NCBI RefSeq assembly: GCF_011038785.1
Contig: NZ_JAAKDT010000026.1
Span: 1-45,958, forward strand
Length of the DNA: 45,958 bases
Direction: 5' to 3'
DNA from: Parabacteroides sp. ZJ-118
GTDB taxonomy: Bacteria > Bacteroidota > Bacteroidia > Bacteroidales > Tannerellaceae
The notes beneath the pieces are model-generated. The model was not told the origin of the DNA. It worked only from the letters and a program-made list of their open reading frames with translations, and did no database searches. This document shows positions 1 to 9,110 of the stretch, in pieces. Each line of letters starts with the position of its first letter. Position 1 is the stretch's first letter. A program made the position numbers and the translations under genes.

Positions 1-37
1 TTTAATGTGTGGTCGAATATCATTAAAGATACTGAAA

Positions 38-127
38 TTCAGCTACTTGACCTATTTTATTGAGCTAAACTTTGTTAACTAACTCATTTATTTTCAACGG
101 ATTGAATAAAAATTTAACGAAGTATTA
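38..127 (+). promoter_or_regulatory. Promoter/leader block upstream of cas1 (copy A of a two-copy module)
   Basis: This 90-bp block recurs at 34486-34575 on the minus strand, about 84% identical by eye and without gaps. Both copies end exactly 32 bases before a start codon (cas1 here, an OmpA lipoprotein there). It holds a -7-like box AAACTTTG at 67-74, one base off the Bacteroidota consensus TAnnTTTG; no good -33 box is visible. A dyad pairs 70-78 with 114-122, and one arm changes between copies from an A-U to a G-U pair, which keeps the pairing. The regulatory role is inferred from position and conservation. Confidence 0.55.
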
Positions 128-159
128 GTGGATACATACCTCAATAAAAATTTATATCA

Positions 160-1182
160 ATGAGAAAGTTGTTGAATACTTTGTATGTGACGACACCGGA
201 AGCGTATCTTAGTAAGGACGGGCTGAATGTTGTCGTGTCTGTTAAACAAGAGGAGGTGTTCCGTATTCCTGCTATAAACATAGAAGGTATAGTGACGTTT
301 GGCTATATGGGTGCAAGTCCGGGCGTGATGAAGTTGTGTAATGACAATGGCATATCGCTCACATTTCTTTCTCCGAATGGTAGGTTCATTAGCAGAGTAC
401 AAGGTGCAACGAAAGGGAATGTGCTGTTGCGTAAGAAACAGTATCAATTATCAGACGATGAATTGTGGTCATTACATGTGGCGCGGCTGATGATTGGCGG
501 TAAGATTCAAAACTATCGTAATATATTAAAGAGGTATATCCGTGATTATGGTGAGGATGAAGGAATCAACCATGCGGTACATGTACTGGAACATGCTAAG
601 CGTGATGCGTTAGAAGCTCAAGATAAAACAATGCTGATAGGCTATGAGGGTATAGCTTCGAATGCTTATTTTGAAGTGCTGCCTGTTTTGATACTTAATC
701 AAAAGGCTAATTTCCCGTTTCATGGTCGCAATCGACGTCCTCCTAAAGATGCGGTGAATGCCATGTTATCTTTTGCTTATACTTTGATTGCTAACGACAT
801 TTCTTCAGCACTCGAAACAATAGGTCTTGATCCATATGTGGGATTTCTTCATACACTTCGTCCGGGACGTACTTCTTTAGCGTTGGATATGATGGAGGAA
901 TTGCGTGCTTATCTTGGTGATCGTTTTGTTTTGTCGTTGATTAATAAAAGACAGATAACATCTAAGGAATTTTTGTTTCAAGGTGATAATGGAGTTGTTA
1001 TGACAGATAAAGGGAAAAAGACATTTATTTCTGCATGGCAGGCAAGGAAAAGGGAGGTGATAGTGCATCCTTATCTTAATGAAAGAATAGAGATAGGGCT
1101 TCTGCCTTATGTGCAAGCTATGTTGATGGCTAGGTATATTAGGCGAGATATTGATGACTATCCGGTATTTCTGATAAGATGA
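160..1182 (+). CDS. cas1: CRISPR-associated endonuclease Cas1, type I-C
   Basis: Cas1 is the integrase subunit of the Cas1-Cas2 complex that inserts new spacers at the leader end of the array. The 340-residue product has the usual length and the type I-C opening (MRKLLNTLYVTTPEAYLSKDG-like). Expected metal ligands are visible: Glu163 in GYEGIASNAYFE, His231 in GFLHTLRPGR, and the acidic segment around Asp243-Glu247 in LALDMMEELR. The ATG is 32 bases after the conserved leader block. cas2 follows after 8 bases, so the two are co-transcribed. No other cas gene lies in the window; the interference genes would be upstream. No frame damage is seen. Confidence 0.96.
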   Translation: MRKLLNTLYVTTPEAYLSKDGLNVVVSVKQEEVFRIPAINIEGIVTFGYMGASPGVMKLCNDNGISLTFLSPNGRFISRVQGATKGNVLLRKKQYQLSDDELWSLHVARLMIGGKIQNYRNILKRYIRDYGEDEGINHAVHVLEHAKRDALEAQDKTMLIGYEGIASNAYFEVLPVLILNQKANFPFHGRNRRPPKDAVNAMLSFAYTLIANDISSALETIGLDPYVGFLHTLRPGRTSLALDMMEELRAYLGDRFVLSLINKRQITSKEFLFQGDNGVVMTDKGKKTFISAWQARKREVIVHPYLNERIEIGLLPYVQAMLMARYIRRDIDDYPVFLIR

Positions 1183-1190
1183 CTTAGATT

Positions 1191-1481
1191 ATGTACATTC
1201 TTGTGACTTATGACGTGGATACAACAAGCAAAGATGGGGCTCGTCGTTTACGGTGTGTGGCTAAGGCTTGTATGGATTATGGACAGAGGGTGCAGAATTC
1301 TGTCTTTGAGTGTGAAGTGACAGATGCTCAATATTGTTACTTAAAGGAACGAATTAAGGGTTTTATTGATAACTCTCTTGATAGTATCCGATTTTATATT
1401 CTCAGTAAGAACGAAAATAGAAGAGTAGAAGTAATAGGGATTGAAACAGCCTATAAAGTTAATGATACTCTTATTATATAA
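1191..1481 (+). CDS. cas2: CRISPR-associated protein Cas2
   Basis: Cas2 is the structural partner of Cas1 in spacer integration; its dimer bridges two Cas1 dimers. The 96-residue product has the ferredoxin-like fold signature, beginning MYILVTYDVDT with the conserved Asp8 after the first strand, and the RVQNSVFECEV segment typical of the family. It starts 8 bases after cas1 and is followed by the CRISPR leader. The start is the first ATG after the cas1 stop and places the conserved first strand at the N-terminus. Length and motifs are normal, so the adaptation module seems intact. Confidence 0.96.
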   Translation: MYILVTYDVDTTSKDGARRLRCVAKACMDYGQRVQNSVFECEVTDAQYCYLKERIKGFIDNSLDSIRFYILSKNENRRVEVIGIETAYKVNDTLII

Positions 1482-1653
1482 TGACGTTTGCGAGTATGGA
1501 GTATTACAAAAAAAGTAGTATTTTCGCAACTCATAATAATCAATAGATTAGTTTGTTTATAAAGCGATTGTTATCATGGAAGTGAAATAAAAAAACTGAT
1601 TCGCATATTGATAAATCTAATTTATTGATCTATAATATATAAATATGTATACA
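1482..1653 (+). promoter_or_regulatory. CRISPR leader
   Basis: A 172-bp A/T-rich non-coding stretch lies between the cas2 stop and the first repeat, which is the standard place of a type I-C leader. Array transcription and new spacer insertion are expected to start from this side. No clear TAnnTTTG promoter with a correctly spaced -33 box was found. Confidence 0.75.
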
Positions 1654-3192
<1,539 letters not shown>

Positions 3193-3233
3193 TGAAAACG
3201 GAGGATATCCACCCACCCAAAACGGGGATATCC
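3193..3233. mobile_element. Insertion-sequence end breaking the last CRISPR repeat (IS21-like?)
   Basis: CRISPR repeat homology stops at 3192 and a new sequence begins with TG. It contains two near-identical direct repeats, AAAACGGAGGATATCC at 3195-3210 and AAAACGGGGATATCC at 3219-3233. Multiple terminal repeats behind a 5'-TG are typical of IS21-family ends, but no istA or istB is present, so the family call is tentative. The missing 12 bp of the repeat are not found downstream. Confidence 0.4.
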
Positions 3234-3379
3234 GTTCACTTTTCATGCTCTTTACCCTAATGGCGATGCGAAATTAGTCATTTTCTGGAAAAACCGGAGC
3301 AGACTGGGACAGTGCGCCGGAGGTAGCGGGTCTGAGCGGATAGTGATGGAACTGTTGACGCAAAGCCTCCGAGACGGTC

Positions 3380-3727
3380 ATGTTTAGTCTGAACGACACG
3401 ATGCGCTACTTCCTGTGTCCCGGCAGGACGGATATGCGCAAGGGTATCAGTTCGCTGTGCGGACTGGTACATGAGAAGATGAAGAGCGAAGTGAAGAACG
3501 GCGATGTGTTCATCTTCATCGGGTCCAGCCGTAAACTCATGAAGCTGCTTCATGCGGAAGACGGTGGCATGGTGATGTACGTCAAACGCCTGGAGGCAGG
3601 GCGCTTCAAACTGCCGGAATATGACCCCGGATCCAACAGCTATCCCATGGAATGGCGTGATCTTCTGCCACCAACAAAAATCAAGCGGAGCAGATTAAAA
3701 AACTGCGGGAACGCATCAAAGAGTTGA
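3380..3727 (+). pseudogene. IS66-family accessory protein TnpB (OrfB), truncated
   Basis: The N-terminal 95 or so residues match IS66 TnpB (PF05717): opening MFSLNDTMRYFLCPGRTDMR, then VFIFIGSSRKLMKLL and RLEAGRFKLPEYDP. Its ATG overlaps the TAG of an upstream frame (ATGTTTAG at 3380-3387), the coupling normally seen between IS66 orfA and orfB; that upstream frame from about 3280 may be the tail of orfA. After EWRDL the expected C-terminus is missing and the sequence jumps into what looks like the start of the IS66 transposase in another frame. The protein is needed for IS66 transposition, but this copy is surely dead. Confidence 0.8.
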
Positions 3728-3774
3728 CGGCTCAGGTCGCGTGGCTGAACCGCCAACTCTTTGGGGATCAGTAG
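3673..3774 (+). pseudogene. IS66 transposase TnpC, N-terminal remnant
   Basis: Read in the frame starting at 3673, 33 codons give a coiled-coil segment (QIKKLRERIKELTAQ, then VAWLNRQLFG) typical of the IS66 transposase N-terminus (leucine-zipper-like region). A TAG at 3772-3774 ends it where the family normally continues with the transposase core. It overlaps the tail of the TnpB remnant, showing an internal deletion. No DDE catalytic region is present nearby. Confidence 0.65.
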
Positions 3775-3870
3775 AAAATTAGTGGGGGCTACCTTTTGAG
3801 AAGGTCATGCTTACCAACACGCCCCAATGCGACGAAGGCTGATCAAAAAGTAGGTTAGGAGACTTGCGCC

Positions 3871-3930
3871 ACGCACCTAAGATACTTTGCCAACGCACCT
3901 AAGATACTTGAGGGATGGACCTAAGATGCT
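3871..3930. repeat. Short tandem repeat, 22-bp period
   Basis: Two close copies starting ACGCACCTAAGATACTT at 3871 and 3893, and a diverged third (GGACCTAAGATGCT at 3917-3930), spaced about 22 bp. The function is unknown. The period matches other intergenic arrays in the window, although the unit sequence differs. Confidence 0.7.
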
Positions 3931-4063
3931 TTTTATACGAAACAAAGCCTAATCGCATGACGGATATCGTTTCCTCCTATACATTTTTTATGATTCAAGA
4001 AGCAGAAACTTGGATTTTGTCTCAGCCTGATGTCTTGAAGAAAGTGGGCTAGAGGTCCTTTGT

Positions 4064-4132
4064 CCAAGTGCTGGGACAGTACACTCCCAAGGCATGGGAG
4101 TTATCAGTCCCAATGCTTGGGACGGTACTCTT
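4064..4132. repeat. Imperfect tandem repeat, 23-bp period
   Basis: Three units begin at 4064, 4087 and 4110, each with CCAA followed by a TGGGA-like core and AGT or GGT. They are diverged from each other but keep the 23-bp register. Internal complementarity (GGGA with TCCC) means adjacent units could pair as hairpins. Confidence 0.6.
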
Positions 4133-4583
4133 TCGCCGTATTAAGAAAACGGCAAAAGAAGAGCTGGTCAATTTGTTGCCACATTTACGCTCCCTGTGAC
4201 GGGAAACTTCTATACCCTTAGATCCAACTCGAAGCCATGTAGCACCACTACAAGAAGCCACATCATTCCCGTGGGTTGCCCGCTATAAAATAGTACCCTC
4301 TCCGAAAGAACGAGGCAGTTTTAAATGAAAGAGCCGTGTTCAGTCCGTATTCTTCCTGTTTGCGGTATAATGTTGCCTGCCTATGTCAATCCGCTCGGCG
4401 GGGTGACCTTACGGTTCCCATTCACCTGCCCCAACGTGTGTAAAATCCGTTCCTTATCTTCTCTGCATCGTTGCGTAAGGCAAAGCTGACAAGCGAGGTC
4501 GCTACTTCATCTATAAACAGTACAACCCTCTGTCTCATGAACATAGTTTTTTTGACGCTGTCAGCTTCCCCACATATCCACGG

Positions 4584-5156
4584 TCAATATTCCAGCTCGT
4601 CAAGCCATGCACGGATGGATTGCTCGTCGGTGTGGTTGAGCAGACGCCCCTCTTTCCAGTTCAGTGCGGGATAGGTTTTCTTCAATGAAGTCGCACTTTC
4701 TGCGAGCGTGCTGCCCCCGGATGTGGCGAACGGAGTGACTGTCTTGCCCTTCAGGTCATGGCTTTCGATGAAAGTGTTGATGATCCGCGGCGCCAGGTTC
4801 CACCAGATGGGATAGCCGATGAAAACCACATCGTAATCGGCGATGTTCTCTTTTCTGCCTTTCAAAGCCGGACGTGCCTTCGAATCGTTCATCTCCACCG
4901 AGCTGCGCGACTGCTCGTCGTGCCAGTCGAGGTCGGCACTGGTGTACGGTTGGGCAGGCGTAATCGCATAAAGCTCGCCACCTGTAACGTCTGCCAGTTT
5001 CTTTGCGGCACGGGCTGTCGTACCGGTCGCCGAGAAATAGGCGACCAGTATTTTAGGGTTTGATTGTTCTTTTTTCATATTTTCTTGCCTTTGTTGTGCA
5101 CAGGAGGCGGTCACCATGCCGACCACCGACAACAATATCAATACAAATTTATACAT
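4584..5156 (-). CDS. Flavodoxin-family lipoprotein
   Basis: A predicted FMN-binding electron carrier or quinone reductase-like protein held in the cell envelope. The 190-residue product starts MYKFVLILLSVVGMVTASC, a lipoprotein signal with the acylated Cys in VTASC. The flavodoxin phosphate loop follows (VAYFSATGTTARAA), then YDVVFIGYPIWWNLAP and FATSGGSTLAES, the usual flavin-contacting loops. The open frame extends 40 codons further upstream, but those overlap the neighbouring gene and lack a signal sequence, so I chose the ATG at 5156. It is the last gene of a tight operon, 7 bases after the CMD-cupin gene. The physiological partner is not known. Confidence 0.88.
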   Translation of the reverse strand: MYKFVLILLSVVGMVTASCAQQRQENMKKEQSNPKILVAYFSATGTTARAAKKLADVTGGELYAITPAQPYTSADLDWHDEQSRSSVEMNDSKARPALKGRKENIADYDVVFIGYPIWWNLAPRIINTFIESHDLKGKTVTPFATSGGSTLAESATSLKKTYPALNWKEGRLLNHTDEQSIRAWLDELEY

Positions 5157-5163
5157 CGGTTTA

Positions 5164-5979
5164 TTATTTAAGTTTGTTATACTCTTCGTCTGTGACGGGC
5201 TCCAACCATTCATTGGACGTATTCTCGCCGGAAACCTCGAACGCAAGATGTGCGAACCAACTGTCGGCCGCCGCACCGTGCCAGTGCTTCACGCCTGCGG
5301 GAATGTGGATGACCGTGCCGGGCAGAATCTCCACGGCAGGTTTTCCTTCTTCCCGATACCAGCCTCGTCCGGCCACACCGATGAGCATCTGACCGCCGCC
5401 TTTCGTCGCTTTATGGATATGCCAATTGTTGCGGCAACCGGGCTCAAAGGTGACATTGGAGATGTTTACCTGCTCCCGTGAGATCGGCGCGAGGTAACTG
5501 TTACCTATGAAATATCGGGCGTATGCCGTGTTGGGTTCGCCGATGGGGAAGATCATTTCACGTTGGAAAGTTGCTTTCGCATCCTCTCCGGTCGTCTCTT
5601 CCGCCCATACATCTTTGGCGAGGCGGAATGCCGCCCAAGCCTTGGGCCAACCCGCATAGAAAGCGATATGGGTGATAATCTCGGCTATTTCAGCGCGAGT
5701 GATTCCGTTGTTCTTCGCTGACTGCAAATGGTAGATCAGCGAGCTGTCCGTAATGCCCTGACTGATGAGCGAAGTAATCGTCACCAAACTGCGGTCGCGA
5801 AGACCGAGGCGGTCGGTGCGGCTCCACACCTCGCCGAAAAGGACATCGTCGTTGAGTTCCGCGAACTTGGGAGCGAACCCGCCTAACTGGTCGCGCCCGG
5901 CCGTCTGTACTATCTTTTCTTGTGCCATAACATGGAATGTTAAAAGAGTGAATACTGTAATAAAAATGATTCTGTTCAT
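5164..5979 (-). CDS. Exported carboxymuconolactone decarboxylase-like / cupin two-domain protein
   Basis: The 271-residue protein has a signal peptide (MNRIIFITVFTLLTFHVMAQ), an AhpD/CMD-like helical domain at about 25-120 (FGEVWSRTDRLGLRDRSLVTI, EIAEIITHIAFYAGWPKAW) and a cupin domain at about 140-255. The cupin metal site is visible as WHIHKATKGGGQ and HIPAGVKHWHG. The CMD half lacks the CxxC pair of peroxidase-type AhpD, so a peroxidase role is not supported. Such fusions usually sit in operons with small oxidoreductases. It lies between the ABM gene (6 bases) and the flavodoxin gene (7 bases). The substrate is unknown; detoxification of a small carbonyl or aromatic is only a guess. Confidence 0.88.
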   Translation of the reverse strand: MNRIIFITVFTLLTFHVMAQEKIVQTAGRDQLGGFAPKFAELNDDVLFGEVWSRTDRLGLRDRSLVTITSLISQGITDSSLIYHLQSAKNNGITRAEIAEIITHIAFYAGWPKAWAAFRLAKDVWAEETTGEDAKATFQREMIFPIGEPNTAYARYFIGNSYLAPISREQVNISNVTFEPGCRNNWHIHKATKGGGQMLIGVAGRGWYREEGKPAVEILPGTVIHIPAGVKHWHGAAADSWFAHLAFEVSGENTSNEWLEPVTDEEYNKLK

Positions 5980-5985
5980 GATTTC

Positions 5986-6303
5986 TTATTGAATAAAGTT
6001 ATTGATTCTATTTGCGGGGTTGAGCGGTGTCTGGTCGGACAGCACCAGCGACTTGACCATGTGCAACGTCCCCTGCTTGTATTTTTGGAAATGTGCTGAC
6101 GCGATATGCGATTTGTAAGCCTCCTGGCTCGCGTAGGTTTCCAGAATAGTGATATGGCAAGGATTCTCCTTCTCGCCGACAGCGTACATCGTCAGTACGC
6201 CCGGTTCTGTACGCAGGGAGACTTCGCCCACTTCGGTCGCATATTTCATATACTCGTCGAGGTGCTGCGGGTAGACCTCTATCTTCGACAGCCGCCTCCA
6301 CAT
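5986..6303 (-). pseudogene. ABM-domain (quinol monooxygenase-like) protein lacking its own N-terminus
   Basis: Residues from about 5 onward (RLSKIEVYPQHLDEYMKYA, then LRTEPGVLTMYAV and HITILETYASQEAYKSHI) are a complete antibiotic-biosynthesis-monooxygenase fold, a family of small cofactor-poor oxygenases. Relatives in such operons carry an export signal before the domain. Here the domain begins inside the amidohydrolase gene: the first ATG at 6303 lies in the amidohydrolase frame PDVEAAVE with no ribosome binding site. A deletion has removed the 5' part of this gene together with the 3' part of the upstream gene. The domain could still be made at low level, so it is listed as probably broken. 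Confidence 0.7.
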
Positions 6304-6793
6304 CGGGCAGGGGCAGCGAGGCGCAGAAAAGGAACTTGTCGGGGTGATCGGCTTTCAGTTTGGCGCAGGCTTCGTTGTATAGGCGCACCATCTTCCGGCA
6401 CTCCGCTGTGTCGCCGAAATAGGGCTGCGGCGCAGGCATGGAGAGCAGGCTCGTGCGGATGCCGGCCGCTTCCATAAATTTCAAATAAGAGGCTACATCC
6501 CAGTCGGGCAGTGGGAAAGTCTCTTCCAATGCGGCGTCGTGCCGGTCGAGCAACGCCTTGAACTCCGGCAATACATTGTGGCAATGCACGTCAAAGGCGT
6601 GTTGCGCCGTGACGGTATGAAAAAACTGTAATAGACGATAAGGGGTCTTGCCCGTTCCCGGATTCGGATTGTCCGGATTTTCGGGCGTCCCCATCGGAGG
6701 TTCGTCCACCGGGTCATCAGCGGTGGAACAGGCATTTAGTCCGAGTGTGACGGACAGTGCAAAGAACAGATACAATAACTTTTTCATATTCAT
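6297..6793 (-). pseudogene. Amidohydrolase-family lipoprotein, 3'-truncated by a deletion
   Basis: The reading frame starts MNMKKLLYLFFALSVTLG with the lipobox LNAC, then a Pro/Gly/Asn-rich linker, then the start of a TIM-barrel amidohydrolase: FDVHCHNVLPEF (HxH-like metal motif reduced to HCH), SLLSMPAPQPYFGD and FLFCASLPLPDVEAAVE. At about 6285-6300 the homology ends and the sequence continues as the ABM gene in another frame; the frame then runs as nonsense to 6008. About 165 of an expected 330 or more residues remain, so the active site is incomplete. It was the first gene of the operon and faces the AraC regulator. Confidence 0.75.
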
Positions 6794-6884
6794 GTTTTCT
6801 GCAAATTTAGCTGCCTTTTATATAGCGGCTATGATGAGAATTACAGATATTTATACCGATTTCTTCGATTTATATGATGGCACG

Positions 6885-6917
6885 TTTTCGATATGTTCCG
6901 GGAAAAATATAAATTTG
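6885..6917 (+). promoter_or_regulatory. Predicted promoter of the AraC-family regulator
   Basis: TAAATTTG at 6910-6917 is an exact TAnnTTTG -7 box, with a TTTT-containing element about 20 bp upstream. It lies 33 bases before the regulator's ATG. The region to 6793 is shared with the divergent operon, so the regulator probably binds here. Confidence 0.5.
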
Positions 6918-6950
6918 CCATAGGTTGCACAAAGTTCTGCCGATTCATGT

Positions 6951-7850
6951 ATGAGAAATATTCTGAAAGTAAAGAGTGTCAGTGATTACAGCCGGTACGT
7001 AGGAGCATCGGACAGCCATCCGTTGGTCAGCATCATCGACTATGCCGAGGTGTCGCCCATCCGTTACAGCCTGAATGATTATAGTGTTTACGGGCTGTTT
7101 TTACGCGACGACTCTTCCATCGATTTGACTTATGGTTGTGGAAAATATGATTACAGGGAAGGAACGCTTTTATGCGTCGCTCCCGGACAGATAGGCGGCA
7201 AGGAGGATGACGGGGAGCGGGTTTCGATTTCCGGTTGGGCCCTGCTCTTTCATCCGGACCTGCTGCATGGCACTCAATTGGAGAAAAAGATAAAGGAGTA
7301 TTCATTTTTCGATTACCGGGTGAACGAAGCCTTGCACATGACGGAGGAGGAGCGCGAAACCATTGTCGCTTTGCTGCGCCAAATACAAAATGAATTGCAA
7401 AAGGGGCACGACGCGTTCCAAAATAGCATTCTTGTCGGTTATATCGAGCTGATATTGAATTTCTGCCTGCGCTTTTACAACCGGCAGTTCCTCACCCGGT
7501 CTTTGGAAAACTCGGATACGTTGATGAAGTTCAACACCCTTTTGCATGGCTATTTCGAAAAGGGAGAGCAGCTGTTATACGGGCTGCCCACGGTACAGTA
7601 TTGTGCGGACCGGCTCTGTTTGTCGCCCAATTATTTCAGCGACCTGATAAAACGTACCACCAACGACACGGCGGGCAACTACATCCGCCGGTACGTGATA
7701 CAACAGGCGAAGAACGAACTTGCCACAGGAGCTTCCGTTGCACAAGTCGCTTACAATTTGGGATTTGAATATCCCCAGCATCTCAGCCGTATGTTCAAAA
7801 AACAGACCGGAATGACCCCTTCGGAATATTGTGCAAGCATTCAGAAATGA
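6951..7850 (+). CDS. AraC-family transcriptional regulator
   Basis: The 299-residue protein has an N-terminal cupin-like sensing domain (about 1-170) and a C-terminal double helix-turn-helix AraC domain (about 200-297). The signature is visible: PTVQYCADRLCLSPNYFSDL, AKNELATGASVAQVAYNLGF and the closing HLSRMFKKQTGMTPSEY. It is transcribed away from the flavodoxin/CMD-cupin/ABM/amidohydrolase operon with a 157-bp shared intergenic region, so it most likely controls that operon. The ligand is unknown. The gene seems intact even though two of its presumed target genes are damaged. Confidence 0.92.
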   Translation: MRNILKVKSVSDYSRYVGASDSHPLVSIIDYAEVSPIRYSLNDYSVYGLFLRDDSSIDLTYGCGKYDYREGTLLCVAPGQIGGKEDDGERVSISGWALLFHPDLLHGTQLEKKIKEYSFFDYRVNEALHMTEEERETIVALLRQIQNELQKGHDAFQNSILVGYIELILNFCLRFYNRQFLTRSLENSDTLMKFNTLLHGYFEKGEQLLYGLPTVQYCADRLCLSPNYFSDLIKRTTNDTAGNYIRRYVIQQAKNELATGASVAQVAYNLGFEYPQHLSRMFKKQTGMTPSEYCASIQK

Positions 7851-8609
7851 AATTAAGTGGCGCACCCCTTCTTAGAGGCAAGCATAGGAGATTTCTACCC
7901 GAAACATTGCTTATTTGTCGATGAAGGCATTTTATATGATATCCAGTATACGTGCGTACGTTAGTAGATAATCCCTATTATCGATAAGACACAAAAATCG
8001 CCATCTACCTTTCTTTATGATTCTTTTTATAGGCAAATCATGACAGCGACATTCCCAAGATCAGCCCAACCAGAAGCCAAGAGGAGCCATAAAACGCTCT
8101 TTTAGATGGGAATATTACCATTTTCGGTCACGAAAGGAGGCGAAAACCTACACATATAGTCGCGTTGGGCAATGCCAATGCCTGCCGTTGGGCATTGTAA
8201 ACTGTCATGGATAGGGTTGTAAACAGCCGTGAATAGGCATTGTAACCTCGTTAGAACCCAGTCGTAAGCCTATGAAATCGCCCTAAGAAGTCAATAAATA
8301 TGAATTCGGATGAATGATTTTCGCTAGAATGAAAGGGCATTTTTCGGTATACATCTAAGGATAAACTGATTAAATATATTTTAACATGGAATTGAAGAGG
8401 ACTTGTCCTTGGGCCCGGAATAATCGATTCTCCGGGACTTCCGTTTACAAAATGTCAAATTGTCAAATCGCCATACGAAACATACCGGCAAGAAAATCCC
8501 GGATATTTCGCGAGAAAGAGCCGTGAAATCTCGCTCAGTTATTCCTGCAAAATCATTCATTCATATATGAACAAGTTTCGTATATTCGCGACGTTATAAC
8601 AGTTTAAAT
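7851..8609. other. Gene-free region between araC-type gene and msrC
   Basis: I find no credible coding frame in these 759 bases. They contain the 22-23 bp tandem array at 8164-8250 and a short hairpin (CCCGGA at 8414-8419 pairing with TCCGGG at 8431-8436). A -7-like TATATTCG at 8581-8588 may serve msrC but has a C in place of the third T. Confidence 0.6.
8164..8250. repeat. Degenerate tandem repeat, 22-23 bp period
   Basis: Four diverged units begin near 8164, 8187, 8211 and 8233, sharing GGGCA or AGG followed by TTGTAA. Conservation is weak but the register is steady. The function is unknown. Confidence 0.5.
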
Positions 8610-9110
8610 ATGGCAGAGGAACTACGGATTAAAAACGGGGATAAACAGGAGATGTATGAGATGTTACTCCCTCAAATCGGCTCATTGATAGGTAACGAGA
8701 CCGATTGGATCGCTAACATGGCGAACGTCGCCGCGGCACTCAAGCAGACTTTCGGTTTCTTTTGGGTAGGTTTCTACCGGGTCATAGACAATCAATTGGT
8801 CTTGGCACCTTTCCAAGGCCCTATCGCCTGTACACGAATCAAATACGGGAAAGGAGTATGCGGCACAGCCTGGAAGGAAGCTCATACGATCATCGTACCG
8901 GACGTAGACGCTTTCCCGGGACATATCGCTTGTAACTCGGCGTCGCGCTCTGAGATCGTAGTTCCCGTTATATGGGAGGGTGAGGTAATTGCCGTTCTCG
9001 ATATAGACAGTGATCAGCCGGACAGTTTCGATGAGACCGATCAGATCTTTTTGGAAAAGATAGTGGAGTTGCTTCCTCATCAAAGTGCTACTTACCGCAG
9101 ATACCCTTAA
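8610..9110 (+). CDS. msrC: Free methionine-(R)-sulfoxide reductase (GAF domain)
   Basis: This cytoplasmic enzyme reduces free L-methionine-R-sulfoxide with thioredoxin as donor. The 166-residue product is a single GAF domain with the three diagnostic cysteines at 74 (IACTRI), 84 (GVCGTAW) and 108 (HIACNSAS), spaced 10 and 24 as in the E. coli enzyme (84, 94, 118). The Asp-rich segment IAVLDIDSDQPDSFDE is also typical. The 3' end overlaps the last 23 bases of the convergent AddB-like gene at 9088-9110. The MAEELRIKNGDK start follows an A-rich stretch and fits family length. Confidence 0.93.
   Translation: MAEELRIKNGDKQEMYEMLLPQIGSLIGNETDWIANMANVAAALKQTFGFFWVGFYRVIDNQLVLAPFQGPIACTRIKYGKGVCGTAWKEAHTIIVPDVDAFPGHIACNSASRSEIVVPVIWEGEVIAVLDIDSDQPDSFDETDQIFLEKIVELLPHQSATYRRYP

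Larger units (their letters stand above)
3775..4583. other. Gene-free region with decayed sequence and short repeats
   Basis: No reading frame here resembles a known protein or has convincing codon use. The stretch holds two short tandem arrays (3871-3930 and 4064-4132) and sequence of unknown origin up to the end of the flavodoxin gene. It follows directly on IS66 debris, so it probably arose by repeated insertion and deletion. I see no tRNA, terminator or promoter I could support. Confidence 0.6.

Noticed and set aside
1-63. Open frame ending FNVWSNIIKDTEIQLLDLFY, possible end of an upstream cas gene
   Set aside because: It does not resemble Cas4 ends, and from base 38 it overlaps a block that is non-coding where it recurs at 34486-34575. 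Too short to support.
46-74. A canonical TTTG-N20-TAnnTTTG promoter before cas1
   Set aside because: The TTG at 47-49 is only about 16 bases from the -7-like box and the box itself is one base off, so only a promoter/leader block of uncertain strength is claimed.
4471-4674. 67-codon frame starting MRKAKLTSEVATSS
   Set aside because: No family resemblance, and the second half overlaps the flavodoxin gene on the other strand; most likely chance.
6802-6809. Exact TAnnTTTG box (minus strand) before the amidohydrolase gene
   Set aside because: It ends about 8 bases before the ATG, leaving nearly no leader, and no -33 box is present; not reported as a promoter.
8414-8436. CCCGGA/TCCGGG hairpin in the 8-kb intergenic region
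   Set aside because: The stem is only 6 bp, with no T-tract and no nearby gene end; not supported as a terminator.
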